Origin: Kistimonas sp964291505
GTDB lineage: Bacteria > Pseudomonadota > Gammaproteobacteria > Pseudomonadales > Endozoicomonadaceae
NCBI GenBank assembly: GCA_964291505.2
Contig: OZ220216.1
Span: forward strand, 1,240,001 to 1,304,000
Reading direction: 5' to 3'
Length of the DNA stretch: 64,000 bases
Program-made: the position numbers and the translations under genes
Part shown: piece after piece, positions 1 to 8,641 of the stretch
How positions within the stretch are numbered: position 1 is the stretch's first letter
How the letters are laid out: every line of letters begins with the position of its first letter
The notes under the pieces: model-generated
The model's input: the letters and a program-made list of their open reading frames with translations, nothing else
Database searches by the model: none
Told to the model about the DNA's origin: nothing

Positions 1-21
1 GAATCATATGAAACCTCTGGG

Positions 22-1050
22 ATGGACCGGTTTGAGAAGCGCTTGAGGCGGGAAGTGTTGACCAAGCTTCGAAGAAAGGGGGGGCAACAATCTGACGCCA
101 CCGCTAACAATCAATGGCATAAACAGGTCAAAAAAGCCGTTTCACTGAACAAGAAGCTGATCAAGCAGCGAGGCGATATGGTGGTTAATCCAATGGGGCG
201 CGGTGAAAAACAAAACGTACAGCAATCACCGGTCACAGAGACCAAAGGCCTGTCTGACTTTCTGGCGCTGGATAAAACAGAGCAGGAGAATATCGCCACA
301 CATGTCATGCTGTGCGATGCCGCCTATCAGGGTTTTGACCCGGATTTTGAGGAAATCAGCTTACCTGCCGGTTGCACGCTACTCAAACAGGAAGAGCTGC
401 CGGTTGAACTGCAAATGCTCTACGATGAAGCCACTGGCCTGATTCATGCGCCGCACAATGCGAAAGCCATGGTGGTTCGCAAGGGTGATGGGATTGTAGT
501 GATCTTTGCGGGCACAGAGCCAGGGGCAAAGCGTGAAACAGGCCGTAGTAGTACGATCAAAACCGATGTTACCCAGTGGCTGGGTATGGAATCCCCCATG
601 TACCACAGTGCTGCCGCGGTGTTTGATCTCCTGTTGAAATATGAACCATTATCCGGTTCGCCAATCAGCGCTGCAGGTCACTCCCTTGGCGGCGGATTGG
701 CGCAGTTTGCTTACACCGCAGTGCAGGAACGGTATGCCCCTAAGCGTTTTGGTGGAGTTATCACTGTGAACTCTGCAGGTCTATCGAAAGGAACGCTGAC
801 TGAGTTGGGTGAAGAGCGGGTGAATATGGCAAAAGACAGCATTCAGAATATCCGGATAAAAGGTGACCCGGTATCACCCAGCGGCACCAATAAAGCGGGT
901 CTTGCTATCAAGGGAGAGCTGGAGGGGTCCATCATGACGTTGCCGGATCCTGAAAAGCGCGGGGTTGGGGTGCACAGCTGTACCGTGGCGATCGATGTGA
1001 TTGAAGCGCATATGTCTATGCAGGTTGACAAAGATTCCTGGTCGCAGTGA
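22..1050 (+). CDS. Lipase-like alpha/beta hydrolase (lipase class 3 / DUF2974 type)
   Basis: Predicted serine hydrolase, probably cytoplasmic because no signal peptide is visible. The nucleophile elbow GHSLGGG places the likely catalytic serine at residue 221, and a late histidine in GVHSC could complete the triad. A charged, lysine-rich N-terminal stretch of about 80 residues precedes the hydrolase core. The substrate cannot be read from the sequence; the family includes lipases and esterases. The reading frame stays open to the first base of the window and no Shine-Dalgarno precedes the ATG at 22, so the real start may lie upstream and the gene may be partial here. Confidence 0.75.
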   Translation: MDRFEKRLRREVLTKLRRKGGQQSDATANNQWHKQVKKAVSLNKKLIKQRGDMVVNPMGRGEKQNVQQSPVTETKGLSDFLALDKTEQENIATHVMLCDAAYQGFDPDFEEISLPAGCTLLKQEELPVELQMLYDEATGLIHAPHNAKAMVVRKGDGIVVIFAGTEPGAKRETGRSSTIKTDVTQWLGMESPMYHSAAAVFDLLLKYEPLSGSPISAAGHSLGGGLAQFAYTAVQERYAPKRFGGVITVNSAGLSKGTLTELGEERVNMAKDSIQNIRIKGDPVSPSGTNKAGLAIKGELEGSIMTLPDPEKRGVGVHSCTVAIDVIEAHMSMQVDKDSWSQ

Positions 1051-1139
1051 CGATAGAGGCTTCTCGCCACCGCTTTCCCGTTGTATATAGGTCTATTTGT
1101 TGTGGGTGCTGACAGGCGCTCCAGCCAATCGCGTTTTTT

Positions 1140-1580
1140 ATGGAACATCTTGCAGAATTCGGTTACTTCGGCCTGTTTATCGCCGCCTTTCTTGCCGCGA
1201 CGATTTTACCCCTCGGTTCGGAACTGGTGCTGGGTGCGTTGTTGTTGGGCGGGCTGTCCCCTGTTGCGCTGGTGATTGTTGCCACGGTCGGCAATGTGCT
1301 CGGTTCGCTGACCAACTATGCGTTGGGGTACTGGGCCAGCAGGAGTGTCATCCAGACATGGCTGAAAATGTCTGACGAGGCGTTTCTTCGGGCTGAGCAG
1401 CGTTTCACAAAATATGGTATTGCCTCACTGTTGTTTGCCTGGGTGCCGGTTATTGGGGATCCACTGACCGTCATGGCGGGCATTTTACGGATTCGCCTGC
1501 ACTGGTTTCTCTTGTTGGTGTCCGTGGGTAAATTACTGCGCTACATCGTCATTACTTACATGACACTGCAGGTGAGTTGA
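1140..1580 (+). CDS. yqaA: YqaA-type small inner-membrane protein (VTT/SNARE-associated family)
   Basis: A 146-residue, strongly hydrophobic protein with about four membrane segments. The FLAATILPLGSE start and the later VPVIGDPLTVMAGILR segment match the YqaA branch of the DedA/VTT family, whose members are inner-membrane proteins probably involved in lipid or ion handling. The length is normal for YqaA. The start ATG has only a weak ribosome site. It stands alone between the lipase-like gene and the beta-lactamase gene, all on the plus strand. The family assignment is firm, the molecular role is not known. Confidence 0.8.
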   Translation: MEHLAEFGYFGLFIAAFLAATILPLGSELVLGALLLGGLSPVALVIVATVGNVLGSLTNYALGYWASRSVIQTWLKMSDEAFLRAEQRFTKYGIASLLFAWVPVIGDPLTVMAGILRIRLHWFLLLVSVGKLLRYIVITYMTLQVS

Positions 1581-1726
1581 GCGATAAAACTGGCAGCGTG
1601 TTGTGCGTTGTTCAGGTCTTGCCGGTCAGACAGCAATACGGCTTCCTGTTTATGATGGACTGACAAGGTATGAGCTTTTTCGCACGATGTTTAATGTCCG
1701 CTGGATGTTGGTAGAAATGCTCTCCC

Positions 1727-2647
1727 GTGAAAATTTCCTTCTATTTTCTTAAACCTATGTCACAGAAAAACCGCTTTTCCTTCTTTCATGTTTACTGGCT
1801 GTTCGTGCTGTTGTTGAGTAGCCGTTTTGTGCTGGCAGGCCCAATGGAGCCTGTGATGCAGGCGATTCATCATGTAGAGCAAACACTGCATGCCCATGTC
1901 GGCGTGTCGGTATATGACACGGCCACACAAAAGCGCTGGAGCTACAATGGGGACGAACGCGTCCCCTTGATGAGCACGTTTAAAACGCTTGCCTGCGCCA
2001 AACTATTGAGCGATGTAGCTAACAACAAGATTACACTGGACCACCCGGTTCTTGTTGAGAAAGCATCATTGGTAACATGGTCTCCGGTGCTGGAAAAACA
2101 GGTTGGTCAATCCATCTCGCTCGAACAGGCCTGTGCCGCCACCATGCAAATGAGTGACAATACGGCGGCAAATATCGTGCTTAAAAATATTGGCGGTCCA
2201 CAGGCGTTGACGCAGTTTCTGCGAGACCTGGGTGATCCCACCACTCGGCTGGATCGTTTCGAGACAGAACTCAATGAAGCCAGCCCTGGTGACCCGCGTG
2301 ATACCACCACACCAAATGCCATCACAACCACGCTTAATGCGTTGCTTTTCGATAGGACGTTATCACCCGAGGGTCAAAAGCAGCTCATACAGTGGATGAA
2401 GGACAACCAGGTAGCCGATAATCTGCTCCGTTCCGTCTTGCCCTCTGGCTGGCAGATTGCAGATCGTTCCGGCGCGGGCGGTTATGGTTCCCGGGGCATC
2501 ACAGCCATCGTCTGGCCTGAGGAGGGGCATGAACCCATCATCGTGAGTATCTATATCACGCAGACAGATGCATCATTTGAACAGCGTAATGGGGCACTTG
2601 TTCAGATTGGGGAAACGATTTTTGACCAATACAGGCTGTCGCTCTGA
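1727..2647 (+). CDS. bla: Class A beta-lactamase, CARB/PSE (RSG) type
   Basis: Serine beta-lactamase predicted to hydrolyse penicillins in the periplasm. All class A motifs are present: STFK with the nucleophile at residue 83, SDN at 143-145, and the omega-loop ETELN with the general base Glu179. The usual KTG/KSG triad is RSG at 247-249. From my knowledge of the family, arginine at that site marks CARB/PSE carbenicillinases, and the surrounding NLLRSVLP and ADRSGAGGYGSR strings also match them. The GTG at 1727 opens the frame, but the in-frame ATG at 1757 gives a better signal peptide (cleavage after VLA, residue 37 from the GTG). No integron, transposon or dedicated regulator is adjacent, so it looks chromosomal. 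Confidence 0.93.
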   Translation: MKISFYFLKPMSQKNRFSFFHVYWLFVLLLSSRFVLAGPMEPVMQAIHHVEQTLHAHVGVSVYDTATQKRWSYNGDERVPLMSTFKTLACAKLLSDVANNKITLDHPVLVEKASLVTWSPVLEKQVGQSISLEQACAATMQMSDNTAANIVLKNIGGPQALTQFLRDLGDPTTRLDRFETELNEASPGDPRDTTTPNAITTTLNALLFDRTLSPEGQKQLIQWMKDNQVADNLLRSVLPSGWQIADRSGAGGYGSRGITAIVWPEEGHEPIIVSIYITQTDASFEQRNGALVQIGETIFDQYRLSL

Positions 2648-2702
2648 TGGTGGCTCAGTGGTAGTAATCCGTTAAGAACAATTAACAGCAGAAGGGTCGG
2701 TG

Positions 2703-3398
2703 ATGAAAACCATAGGGCTTCTCGGTGGTATGAGTTGGGAATCCACCGCCAGTTATTATCGCGTAATTAACGAGGGTATTCGGCAAGCGCTGGGGGGATT
2801 GCACTCGGCGAAGCTGTGTTTGTACAGCGTCGATTTTGAGGAGGTCGAGGTTCTGCAACGGCAGGGACGTTGGGACGAGGCCGGTGCCATCCTTGCCTGC
2901 GCTGCCCGGCTGGTGGAAGCGGGTGGGGCGGATTTCCTGTTGCTGTGCACAAACACCATGCACAAGGCTGCGCCAGCCATTGAGGCGGCAATTTCTATCC
3001 CGTTGTTGCATATAGCGGATGCCACGGCAGAACAGCTGCGGAGTGATGGTGTGACTAAAGTCGGTTTGCTGGGTACGCAGTTTACGATGTCGCAAGACTT
3101 CTACAAAGCCCGACTCACAAATCACTATGGCATTGAAGTGCTGGTGCCGGATGAGGCTGAGCAGGCCGTCATTCATCACATCATTTATTCCGAGCTCTGC
3201 ATGGGGCTGGTGTCGGATGAATCTCGGCAGCAATATGTGGCTATTATTGACCAACTGGCTGTGCGTGGCGCTGAAGCCATTATCCTTGGGTGTACAGAGA
3301 TTGGTTTGCTGGTTCAATCACAGCACTCCGCTGTACCACTGTATGACACGACGGCTATTCACGCTGAAAAAGCCGTGAGGTTGTCGGTTGCAACTTAG
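2703..3398 (+). CDS. Aspartate/glutamate racemase family protein (YgeA-like)
   Basis: Cofactor-independent amino-acid racemase of the two-cysteine type. The N-terminus IGLLGGMSWEST is the family signature. The catalytic cysteine pair lies in CTNTMH (about residue 82) and GCTEIGLL (about residue 198). The length of 231 residues is normal. A GTG directly precedes the chosen ATG in frame; the ATG is preferred. The product is probably a broad-specificity D-amino-acid racemase supplying peptidoglycan or released D-amino acids; the substrate cannot be settled from sequence. Confidence 0.88.
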   Translation: MKTIGLLGGMSWESTASYYRVINEGIRQALGGLHSAKLCLYSVDFEEVEVLQRQGRWDEAGAILACAARLVEAGGADFLLLCTNTMHKAAPAIEAAISIPLLHIADATAEQLRSDGVTKVGLLGTQFTMSQDFYKARLTNHYGIEVLVPDEAEQAVIHHIIYSELCMGLVSDESRQQYVAIIDQLAVRGAEAIILGCTEIGLLVQSQHSAVPLYDTTAIHAEKAVRLSVAT

Positions 3399-3540
3399 CT
3401 CTATTGGATAAGCCGCATGTAGAAAGTTGTTGTGGTTTTGTTCTGACAATGAACTTGACGTCTTCGTCAGCCATTCTATGAACTTGAGTACTCATTTTTG
3501 ATCTTACAGGGTGTAATCGTGATGGAATGGAATACTCATT

Positions 3541-4887
3541 ATGGATGTAAGGGTAACGGCAGTGACTCATGGTTCGGCAGAGCCTGAACCGCAAGTGACA
3601 ACAGGACAGAAGAATAAAACTCGTTGTAGGAGTGCATTCTTGTTTCGCGGCGCAGTTGTAAACAATGTGCTGAGTTTTTTGCGTCACCGCGAATGTTATG
3701 GCGATTCATCTGCCTCTCGACGGTTTTGTCATGAGTACCCCGTGAGCCTATATCGTCGGACGCTGGGAACTCGACCTACCCCGCTAAAAGGGCACGTATC
3801 TGATGTCAATCATGTGCAGCAGGTCAATGGCAATACTCTGGTGTCTGCATCGAATGATGGTAAGTTGCATGTATGGTACCTCAGGGCAGGGAACTGGCAA
3901 TTGGGACAAGCGTTGGGTGTGCATGAAAATCATGTTACTGGCCTTGCAGTACTGTCGCCTTATCGTTTCGTTTCATGTTCTGCTGATCAGAGTGTAATCA
4001 TCTGGAACAAAGTGCACGGTGAGTGGAAGCCCGGGACAGTTTTTAAAACCGAAAAACTTTGCCATTTAGTCATCCGTTTAACGTCTGAAGAGTTTATCGT
4101 TGCAACGCAAGTTGGTGAAGTCGGTAGGTTTCACATTGATGACGAACACTGCCACTCGCATTGGTATACCCACAACTACAATGGCAATATTTCGGATTTG
4201 CTAAATCTGGATGATGATACGTTTGTGCTTTGTGCGTTTTCCGGAGAATTTGCATACTGGCGCCGTTATGGGAGGGATAGCGATTTCTCTCATTGGGAAG
4301 CCACCTGTCCGAGGGACATTGCTTGTGGTGGGGAAAATTACCCGGAAAAAGCCGTTCCCATCTGTGAAGAGATGATAGTGGTTTGTTATAACCGTGGACA
4401 CATTGTGATTTGGGGGCGCTATCAGGAAGCCCAGTGTCAAGAAACGGTTGTGTGGCGTGAGCTGCAAATTCTTAAGCATGGAGGTAAGCCTGAAACCGTT
4501 AAAGGTATTATGAATATCTCCGATGAGTGCTTTGCCAGTTATAGTAGTGATAAAACAATTATCTTTTGGCGTTTAAATAGAGAAAAACGGGAGTATGAGC
4601 AAGAGCAGTGCATTGCCAAGCATAAATATCCGTTGGCAGCTTGCCTGAGGATATTTCCTGAGCACTTCTGGTCACTGGATAACAGTGGTGTTATTCATTG
4701 CTGGCGGAGAGATCGCAGTGGTTGGTGCCATGAGCGTCAGCTGACTACCAAGGGGCAATTTCGCGACGATTTTGTCAGAAATGGAGGGATGACATTCCTT
4801 GAATGTGCCCAAGAGGTTGCGTCATTTTCTCATGATTGCGTGATAAACATATGGCCACTCTACAAGCAGCCTGATGCAGATGAATAA
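3541..4887 (+). CDS. F-box-like plus WD40-repeat protein (eukaryote-like)
   Basis: A 448-residue protein with an N-terminal F-box-like segment at about residues 37-75 followed by a beta-propeller. The F-box-like part has VLSFL, then SRRF, then LYRR at the spacing expected of an F-box. About seven to eight WD-like blades follow, ending in VWYL, IIWN, AYWRR, VIWG, IFWRL, HCWRR and NIWPL. In eukaryotes this order is typical of FBXW substrate adaptors of SCF ubiquitin ligases, so a secreted effector acting inside host cells is a reasonable inference. No Sec signal peptide is visible and no secretion genes lie nearby. The WD40 fold is well supported; the F-box call comes from pattern reading only. 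It is a single gene, followed by a long non-coding stretch. Confidence 0.8.
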   Translation: MDVRVTAVTHGSAEPEPQVTTGQKNKTRCRSAFLFRGAVVNNVLSFLRHRECYGDSSASRRFCHEYPVSLYRRTLGTRPTPLKGHVSDVNHVQQVNGNTLVSASNDGKLHVWYLRAGNWQLGQALGVHENHVTGLAVLSPYRFVSCSADQSVIIWNKVHGEWKPGTVFKTEKLCHLVIRLTSEEFIVATQVGEVGRFHIDDEHCHSHWYTHNYNGNISDLLNLDDDTFVLCAFSGEFAYWRRYGRDSDFSHWEATCPRDIACGGENYPEKAVPICEEMIVVCYNRGHIVIWGRYQEAQCQETVVWRELQILKHGGKPETVKGIMNISDECFASYSSDKTIIFWRLNREKREYEQEQCIAKHKYPLAACLRIFPEHFWSLDNSGVIHCWRRDRSGWCHERQLTTKGQFRDDFVRNGGMTFLECAQEVASFSHDCVINIWPLYKQPDADE

Positions 4888-5180
4888 CGTTAATTGTATT
4901 GCTGTGATCAAATAATTGTATATAACAACGCTGCCCTGACGGAATTGATTGCTGGCTGTCTGAAGTGTTTTTCTGGCTATCAAACGGATATCCACTTTCA
5001 TCAAAGGATGAATCAATAGATTGCCGGGTTGTCTGATGGAGCGATTCGATTATGGAGGTTAGCAGGTTTTGAATCGAATATCAGGCTATGAGGGCGCTTA
5101 CTCAATGAAAACGAAAAAGAAAACGATATTTTCAAATACGCATAATCCATTGGTGATTGAACCACATAATTTGCGAAATA
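4888..5180. other. Non-coding gap after the WD40 gene
   Basis: About 290 bases without a convincing gene. A 40-codon reading frame from an ATG at 5105 runs through the terminator at 5181 and has no ribosome site, so it was not called. No repeat or riboswitch was recognised. Confidence 0.5.
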
Positions 5181-5207
5181 AAAAACCGGCCTATGCCGGT
5201 TTTTTAT
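5181..5207. terminator. Bidirectional rho-independent terminator
   Basis: Perfect 10-bp stem aaaaaccggc/gccggttttt with a ctat loop, A-rich on one side and T-rich on the other, so it can work in both directions. It sits between the WD40 gene on the plus strand and the carbonic anhydrase remnant on the minus strand. Confidence 0.85.
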
Positions 5208-5649
5208 TTTCTGCTGTCATCGACTGATTGGAGTACAGGGCGTGCGTTAACTGACAGCAGTGGCCGGTTGTTTAGCTGATGGAGAACGTCCTTAAAGGCT
5301 TTAATCTGCTGCTCGGATGCGGTGATAGCCTCTTTCATGACAAGCCAGAGAACCCCTTCGTTGCAGGGCGGTGTGGACAGGGAGCCGTTAAACCGATAGT
5401 ACTCACGTCGGGCATCAGGGCTTCGGCATCAATGCCTCCGGCAATTTTGTGTTTTTCGCCGGCGTCATCCGGCCTCTTTACCCAAGCCTTGGCCATTTTG
5501 GCACCTTCCTCGAACATAACCGCCACTGCAGCCAGGTTACCCTGCCTGTCTGCGTGCACGATATGCACTTCCATCGGGTAGGATTGCCCGTTGATGTGGT
5601 TTTCACTGGGAGCGTGAAGATGATGTTCGAGAATGACTGGATATGGTGT
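5204..5649 (-). pseudogene. Alpha-carbonic anhydrase remnant (truncated and frameshifted)
   Basis: Minus-strand translation gives the C-terminal two thirds of an alpha-class carbonic anhydrase. The piece from 5649 to about 5400 contains HHLHAPSEN and MEVHIVH, which hold the three zinc-binding histidines, and then VMFEEG. A net one-base frameshift near 5400 separates this from the second piece, which reads YYRFNGSLSTPPC and ends LLSVNARPVLQS before the TAA at 5204. The N-terminal part is gone: an in-frame TGA occurs at 5650-5652, and the tRNA-Pro gene with its promoter follows. The gene should therefore encode no working enzyme. Intact homologues are periplasmic CO2-hydrating enzymes. A sequencing error could explain the frameshift but not the missing N-terminus. 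Confidence 0.85.
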
Positions 5650-5702
5650 TCAATCGGTTCGCAAGACTAGGCAGAGGTGAGGATTTGCGGGATTTCCCTA
5701 TC

Positions 5703-5731
5703 TTGCATCAGCAAGGCGGGTGACGTAGTAT
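5703..5731 (+). promoter_or_regulatory. Predicted promoter of tRNA-Pro
   Basis: TTGCAT, a 17-bp spacer and TAGTAT end about 43 bases before the tRNA. Position and spacing fit a sigma-70 promoter; this is by eye only. Confidence 0.5.
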
Positions 5732-5774
5732 GCATCCCGCAGCTGACAAGGGCTACGCCCTGTTTTGTTGTTGT

Positions 5775-5851
5775 CGGAGCGTAGCGCAGCCTGGTAGCGC
5801 ACCACAATGGGGTTGTGGGGGTCGGAGGTTCGAATCCTCTCGCTCCGACCA
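5775..5851 (+). tRNA. tRNA-Pro (anticodon GGG)
   Basis: Full cloverleaf with acceptor arms CGGAGCG and CGCTCCG, D-arm GCGCAGCCTGGTAGCGC, anticodon stem CCACA/TGTGG with loop ATGGGGT (anticodon GGG), T-arm with GGTTCGAATCC, and an encoded CCA end. It reads CCC and CCU proline codons. It is followed directly by an intrinsic terminator. Confidence 0.96.
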
Positions 5852-5856
5852 GTTTC

Positions 5857-5889
5857 AAAAAAGCGGACAATCCCTGTTGTCCGCTTTTT
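5857..5889 (+). terminator. Terminator after tRNA-Pro
   Basis: Stem aagcggacaa/ttgtccgctt around the loop tccctg, followed by a T-run. It ends the tRNA transcript and faces the end of the phosphatase gene on the minus strand. Confidence 0.88.
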
Positions 5890-5946
5890 CTATATGTGCA
5901 TTTCAGTCCTGCCTTTCCAGATATTTGCCTGCACAACTCTCAACCA

Positions 5947-7389
5947 CTAAATGATATTGTCTGACGCTGAAGGCTCCATGTCCTGCATAGAGGAAGAGAG
6001 CGGCTGTACGTTGTGTTCATCAACAGAGCAGGCTTTTTCCATTCGATCCTGATAATCCGCATGTTTGTAGTGCTGTTTTACGTCACGCCAGTCACAGAGT
6101 TCCTGCTTTGAGCAGGGCGGGAAGGGGAAAGGTTCTACTCTCTCATTCAGCAGCATCCGAACCTTGAGTCCGTCACGGCATTCATAGAGTTGCCAGTAGA
6201 GATTGGCACCCATGGGTAATTGACGAGAGGTATTCCAGCTGAGGTAGCGCTCATCTTCGGCACCACGGGTTTTGATAATCCCGATGCTCTGCAGGAGTGG
6301 GGACAGCGTGGCATCATGGGCAAAGCGGAAGTGAGCCCGGACGTCGGATTCATCCCGTGCGGCAGCGTCGGTCGTATCAAGAAAATGCCGCAGGATGGGC
6401 ATACCCATGCTGGACTGGATATCATCCATGACGATGGCGGGTCCCATGTTGTAGTAATAAATGTGATTGGCAGTATCACCGAGCCACTGCACGAGACCTA
6501 ACCAGCTGTCGTCTGCTGTCGAGTCGGTGAAGGTGGCGCAGATACCGAAGGATTGATCCAGCGGATTTTCGATACGGCATAACTGAAAGAGATTGATCGC
6601 AAGGCGGATGGCTTTTGCATCTGACAGGCCGGGAATTAGCTGGTCGGCGAACCGCGTGGTAATCTCCGGGTGTGACTGACTGAGGTTCGCAATATATTCA
6701 GCGGTAGCCGATTTTGCCAGGGGCTTAAGTACGCGATCGAGGCGTGGGCAATGGAAAAACGGGGTCAGCAGTTCGGTCATTTTCTTGTCCGGCATCACCG
6801 GCCGGATGATTACATGCATGTTTTCACCCAGCTCCCGACTTAGCCCTTCCTGAAACATTTCTAGACTGTGTTTTGTTCTGTCCGTCTGGCTGGTGCCCGT
6901 TGCGATACTGAGTTGCTGACTGTTGCGGGTTTCGGGACGAAGCATTCGTGCGGCCCGCTGTCCCAGTGCCAGTTCTTCATTGACACCCTTATCAGTCAAT
7001 TGGGCAATGCGTGCCGGGTTGTTGCGTAACCAATCGGCCATGCGATGGATATCGACACGCAGCTGGCTACCGGCTTTGGTTAATGGCCGGGTTCCCACCA
7101 GTGTTTCATATTCACTGACCAGTGCCAGAACATCATCCAGCTCAATGGGGTGGCGGGAACCATGTCGCCCCAGGTGATTGATATGCAACAACTGACATCC
7201 TGCCGGTTCTGTGGGTATCGCGCGGGGACTTGGATAGGTTCTGTGGGTTCCCAGGTAGGATTGAAGTCGGGCGTTTCGTTGTTGGTGTTCGCTGTTTTTC
7301 AGCGGTAGCTTTTCAGCCATAGTCCCGAGAGAGATAAACAGCAAGCAGCACAGGCAGGCGAATATGGATGAGCAATGCTTGGCTGACAC
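5947..7389 (-). CDS. Secreted histidine acid phosphatase, MINPP/phytase-like
   Basis: Clade-2 histidine phosphatase. The phosphohistidine motif RHGSRHP lies at residues 75-81 (nucleophile His76) and the proton-donor pair HD at 358-359 within RFAHDATLSPLL. The N-terminal 25 residues form a Sec signal peptide ending near TMA, so the enzyme should act in the periplasm or outside the cell. The overall length (480) and the C-terminal CSKQELCDW region resemble multiple inositol-polyphosphate phosphatases and phytases, which release phosphate from inositol phosphates; animal MINPP normally has HAE where this protein has HD. The start is a GTG supported by a strong AAGGAGG six bases upstream. It is a single gene with no partner enzyme nearby. 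Confidence 0.85.
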   Translation of the reverse strand: MSAKHCSSIFACLCCLLFISLGTMAEKLPLKNSEHQQRNARLQSYLGTHRTYPSPRAIPTEPAGCQLLHINHLGRHGSRHPIELDDVLALVSEYETLVGTRPLTKAGSQLRVDIHRMADWLRNNPARIAQLTDKGVNEELALGQRAARMLRPETRNSQQLSIATGTSQTDRTKHSLEMFQEGLSRELGENMHVIIRPVMPDKKMTELLTPFFHCPRLDRVLKPLAKSATAEYIANLSQSHPEITTRFADQLIPGLSDAKAIRLAINLFQLCRIENPLDQSFGICATFTDSTADDSWLGLVQWLGDTANHIYYYNMGPAIVMDDIQSSMGMPILRHFLDTTDAAARDESDVRAHFRFAHDATLSPLLQSIGIIKTRGAEDERYLSWNTSRQLPMGANLYWQLYECRDGLKVRMLLNERVEPFPFPPCSKQELCDWRDVKQHYKHADYQDRMEKACSVDEHNVQPLSSSMQDMEPSASDNII

Positions 7390-7505
7390 GGAATGCCTCC
7401 TTATTAATAGAGCAAGGCAGCATAGACCAAAAGCACTGGTTAGCTAGGCACGAAGTGTAGTTCTTTACATTGCATCCATGGGATAGCCAATTGGGCAGGG
7501 GGAAC

Positions 7506-7529
7506 GCCGCGATACATCGGTATCGCGGC
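7506..7529 (-). terminator. Hairpin downstream of the HAD phosphatase
   Basis: Nine-bp stem gccgcgata/tatcgcggc with a six-base loop, six bases past the stop of the minus-strand HAD gene. No clear T-run follows, so termination is likely but not certain. Confidence 0.55.
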
Positions 7530-7534
7530 CAAGC

Positions 7535-8350
7535 TCAAGCTGTCGTGCGCTCACCCAGATAGTAATCGCGCAGGTATTGGGCAACGCCGTGTTCATTGTT
7601 CGACAGGGTTGTGTCGAGACCGGAGAGTCTGGCTATCAGTAGTGGGTCAGCGTTTTCCATGCACACACCACGACCGACCATGGCCAGCATCTCCAGATCA
7701 TTGAGGCCATCACCAAAGGCCATGATGTCACCCGGTTTTGCGTGCAGGCGTGGCAACAGCTCAGCCAGCGCCTGTCCTTTGTTGACGCCGGCGGTCATGA
7801 TTTCCAGACAACCCGGTGATGACCAGGTAATACTGACCTGGTCACCGAGCTGAGCCTTGATGCTTGCTTCCAGGGGCAGCAGGTATTCACGGTTTCTGGC
7901 GTTGAAGAAAACTTTGCAAACACCCTTGCGAGGCATGTTTGCTGCAGCGCTAACCTGGTAGGTAAATCCGGAGTCCCGGTGGTATTCGGCTAGCTCAGGA
8001 AAGGCCTGGGTGACAAACCAGCGGTCTTCCAGGTTGACGCTCATCAGAGTGTCATCAGCAAATTGCTCGGACAGTGCATAGAGTGCTGGCAGCAGATCCG
8101 GGGACAAGTCGTGACTGACCAGCACATCATCTGTTGGGCTATGGACGCGGGCGCCGTTGGAGCTGATCAGGTACATGGGAATGCCCAGCTGATCCCGAAA
8201 ATAACGGGCATCGCCCCAGGGGCGCCCGGTTGCCATGATAAAGCGGATGCCACCGCTCAGTTGGCGTAAAATGGCGCAGGAGGTCTCGGAAATGGCGTGC
8301 TCCTGGTTAAGCAGTGTGCCGTCCAGGTCGGTGACAACAATACGGTACAT
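7535..8350 (-). CDS. HAD-superfamily phosphatase, Cof/YidA type
   Basis: A 271-residue cytoplasmic sugar-phosphate phosphatase of the Cof subfamily. Motif I is DLDGT with the nucleophile Asp8 and acid/base Asp10, and motif IV is FGDGLNDLEML near residue 215. The large middle segment between them is the C2 cap that chooses the substrate. Family members dephosphorylate sugar phosphates, pyridoxal phosphate or nucleotides, and the substrate cannot be predicted here. It is divergent from rlmJ and separated from it by about 290 bases without a recognisable signal. Confidence 0.88.
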   Translation of the reverse strand: MYRIVVTDLDGTLLNQEHAISETSCAILRQLSGGIRFIMATGRPWGDARYFRDQLGIPMYLISSNGARVHSPTDDVLVSHDLSPDLLPALYALSEQFADDTLMSVNLEDRWFVTQAFPELAEYHRDSGFTYQVSAAANMPRKGVCKVFFNARNREYLLPLEASIKAQLGDQVSITWSSPGCLEIMTAGVNKGQALAELLPRLHAKPGDIMAFGDGLNDLEMLAMVGRGVCMENADPLLIARLSGLDTTLSNNEHGVAQYLRDYYLGERTTA

Positions 8351-8641
8351 CGAAATTCCTTGGTCAGGCTGAGGGAGCCAGTGTCGTTTTTATGGGTGGC
8401 GTATGAATTGGATGTTGCTGTTGGCCAAGTGAAAGCCCGATTTTATGCGGCGAATCCAGGGGATTGTTATGACATGGGACAAGGTTTTGTAATAGCTGAG
8501 GATGGGGATCTGTCGGGCCTGTGGCGATGCAGGTTTTCTTGCGCTGGAAGCATACTGGTTATCCGGTCTGTCTATGCTTGAAGGGTTACCGCTATACTCC
8601 CGCCTTTTTAAAGCCTTATCCTGACGACCTGGAGAGAGCCT

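Noticed and set aside
5105..5227. 40-codon frame beginning MKTKKKTIFSN
   Set aside because: It reads through the terminator hairpin and has no ribosome site.
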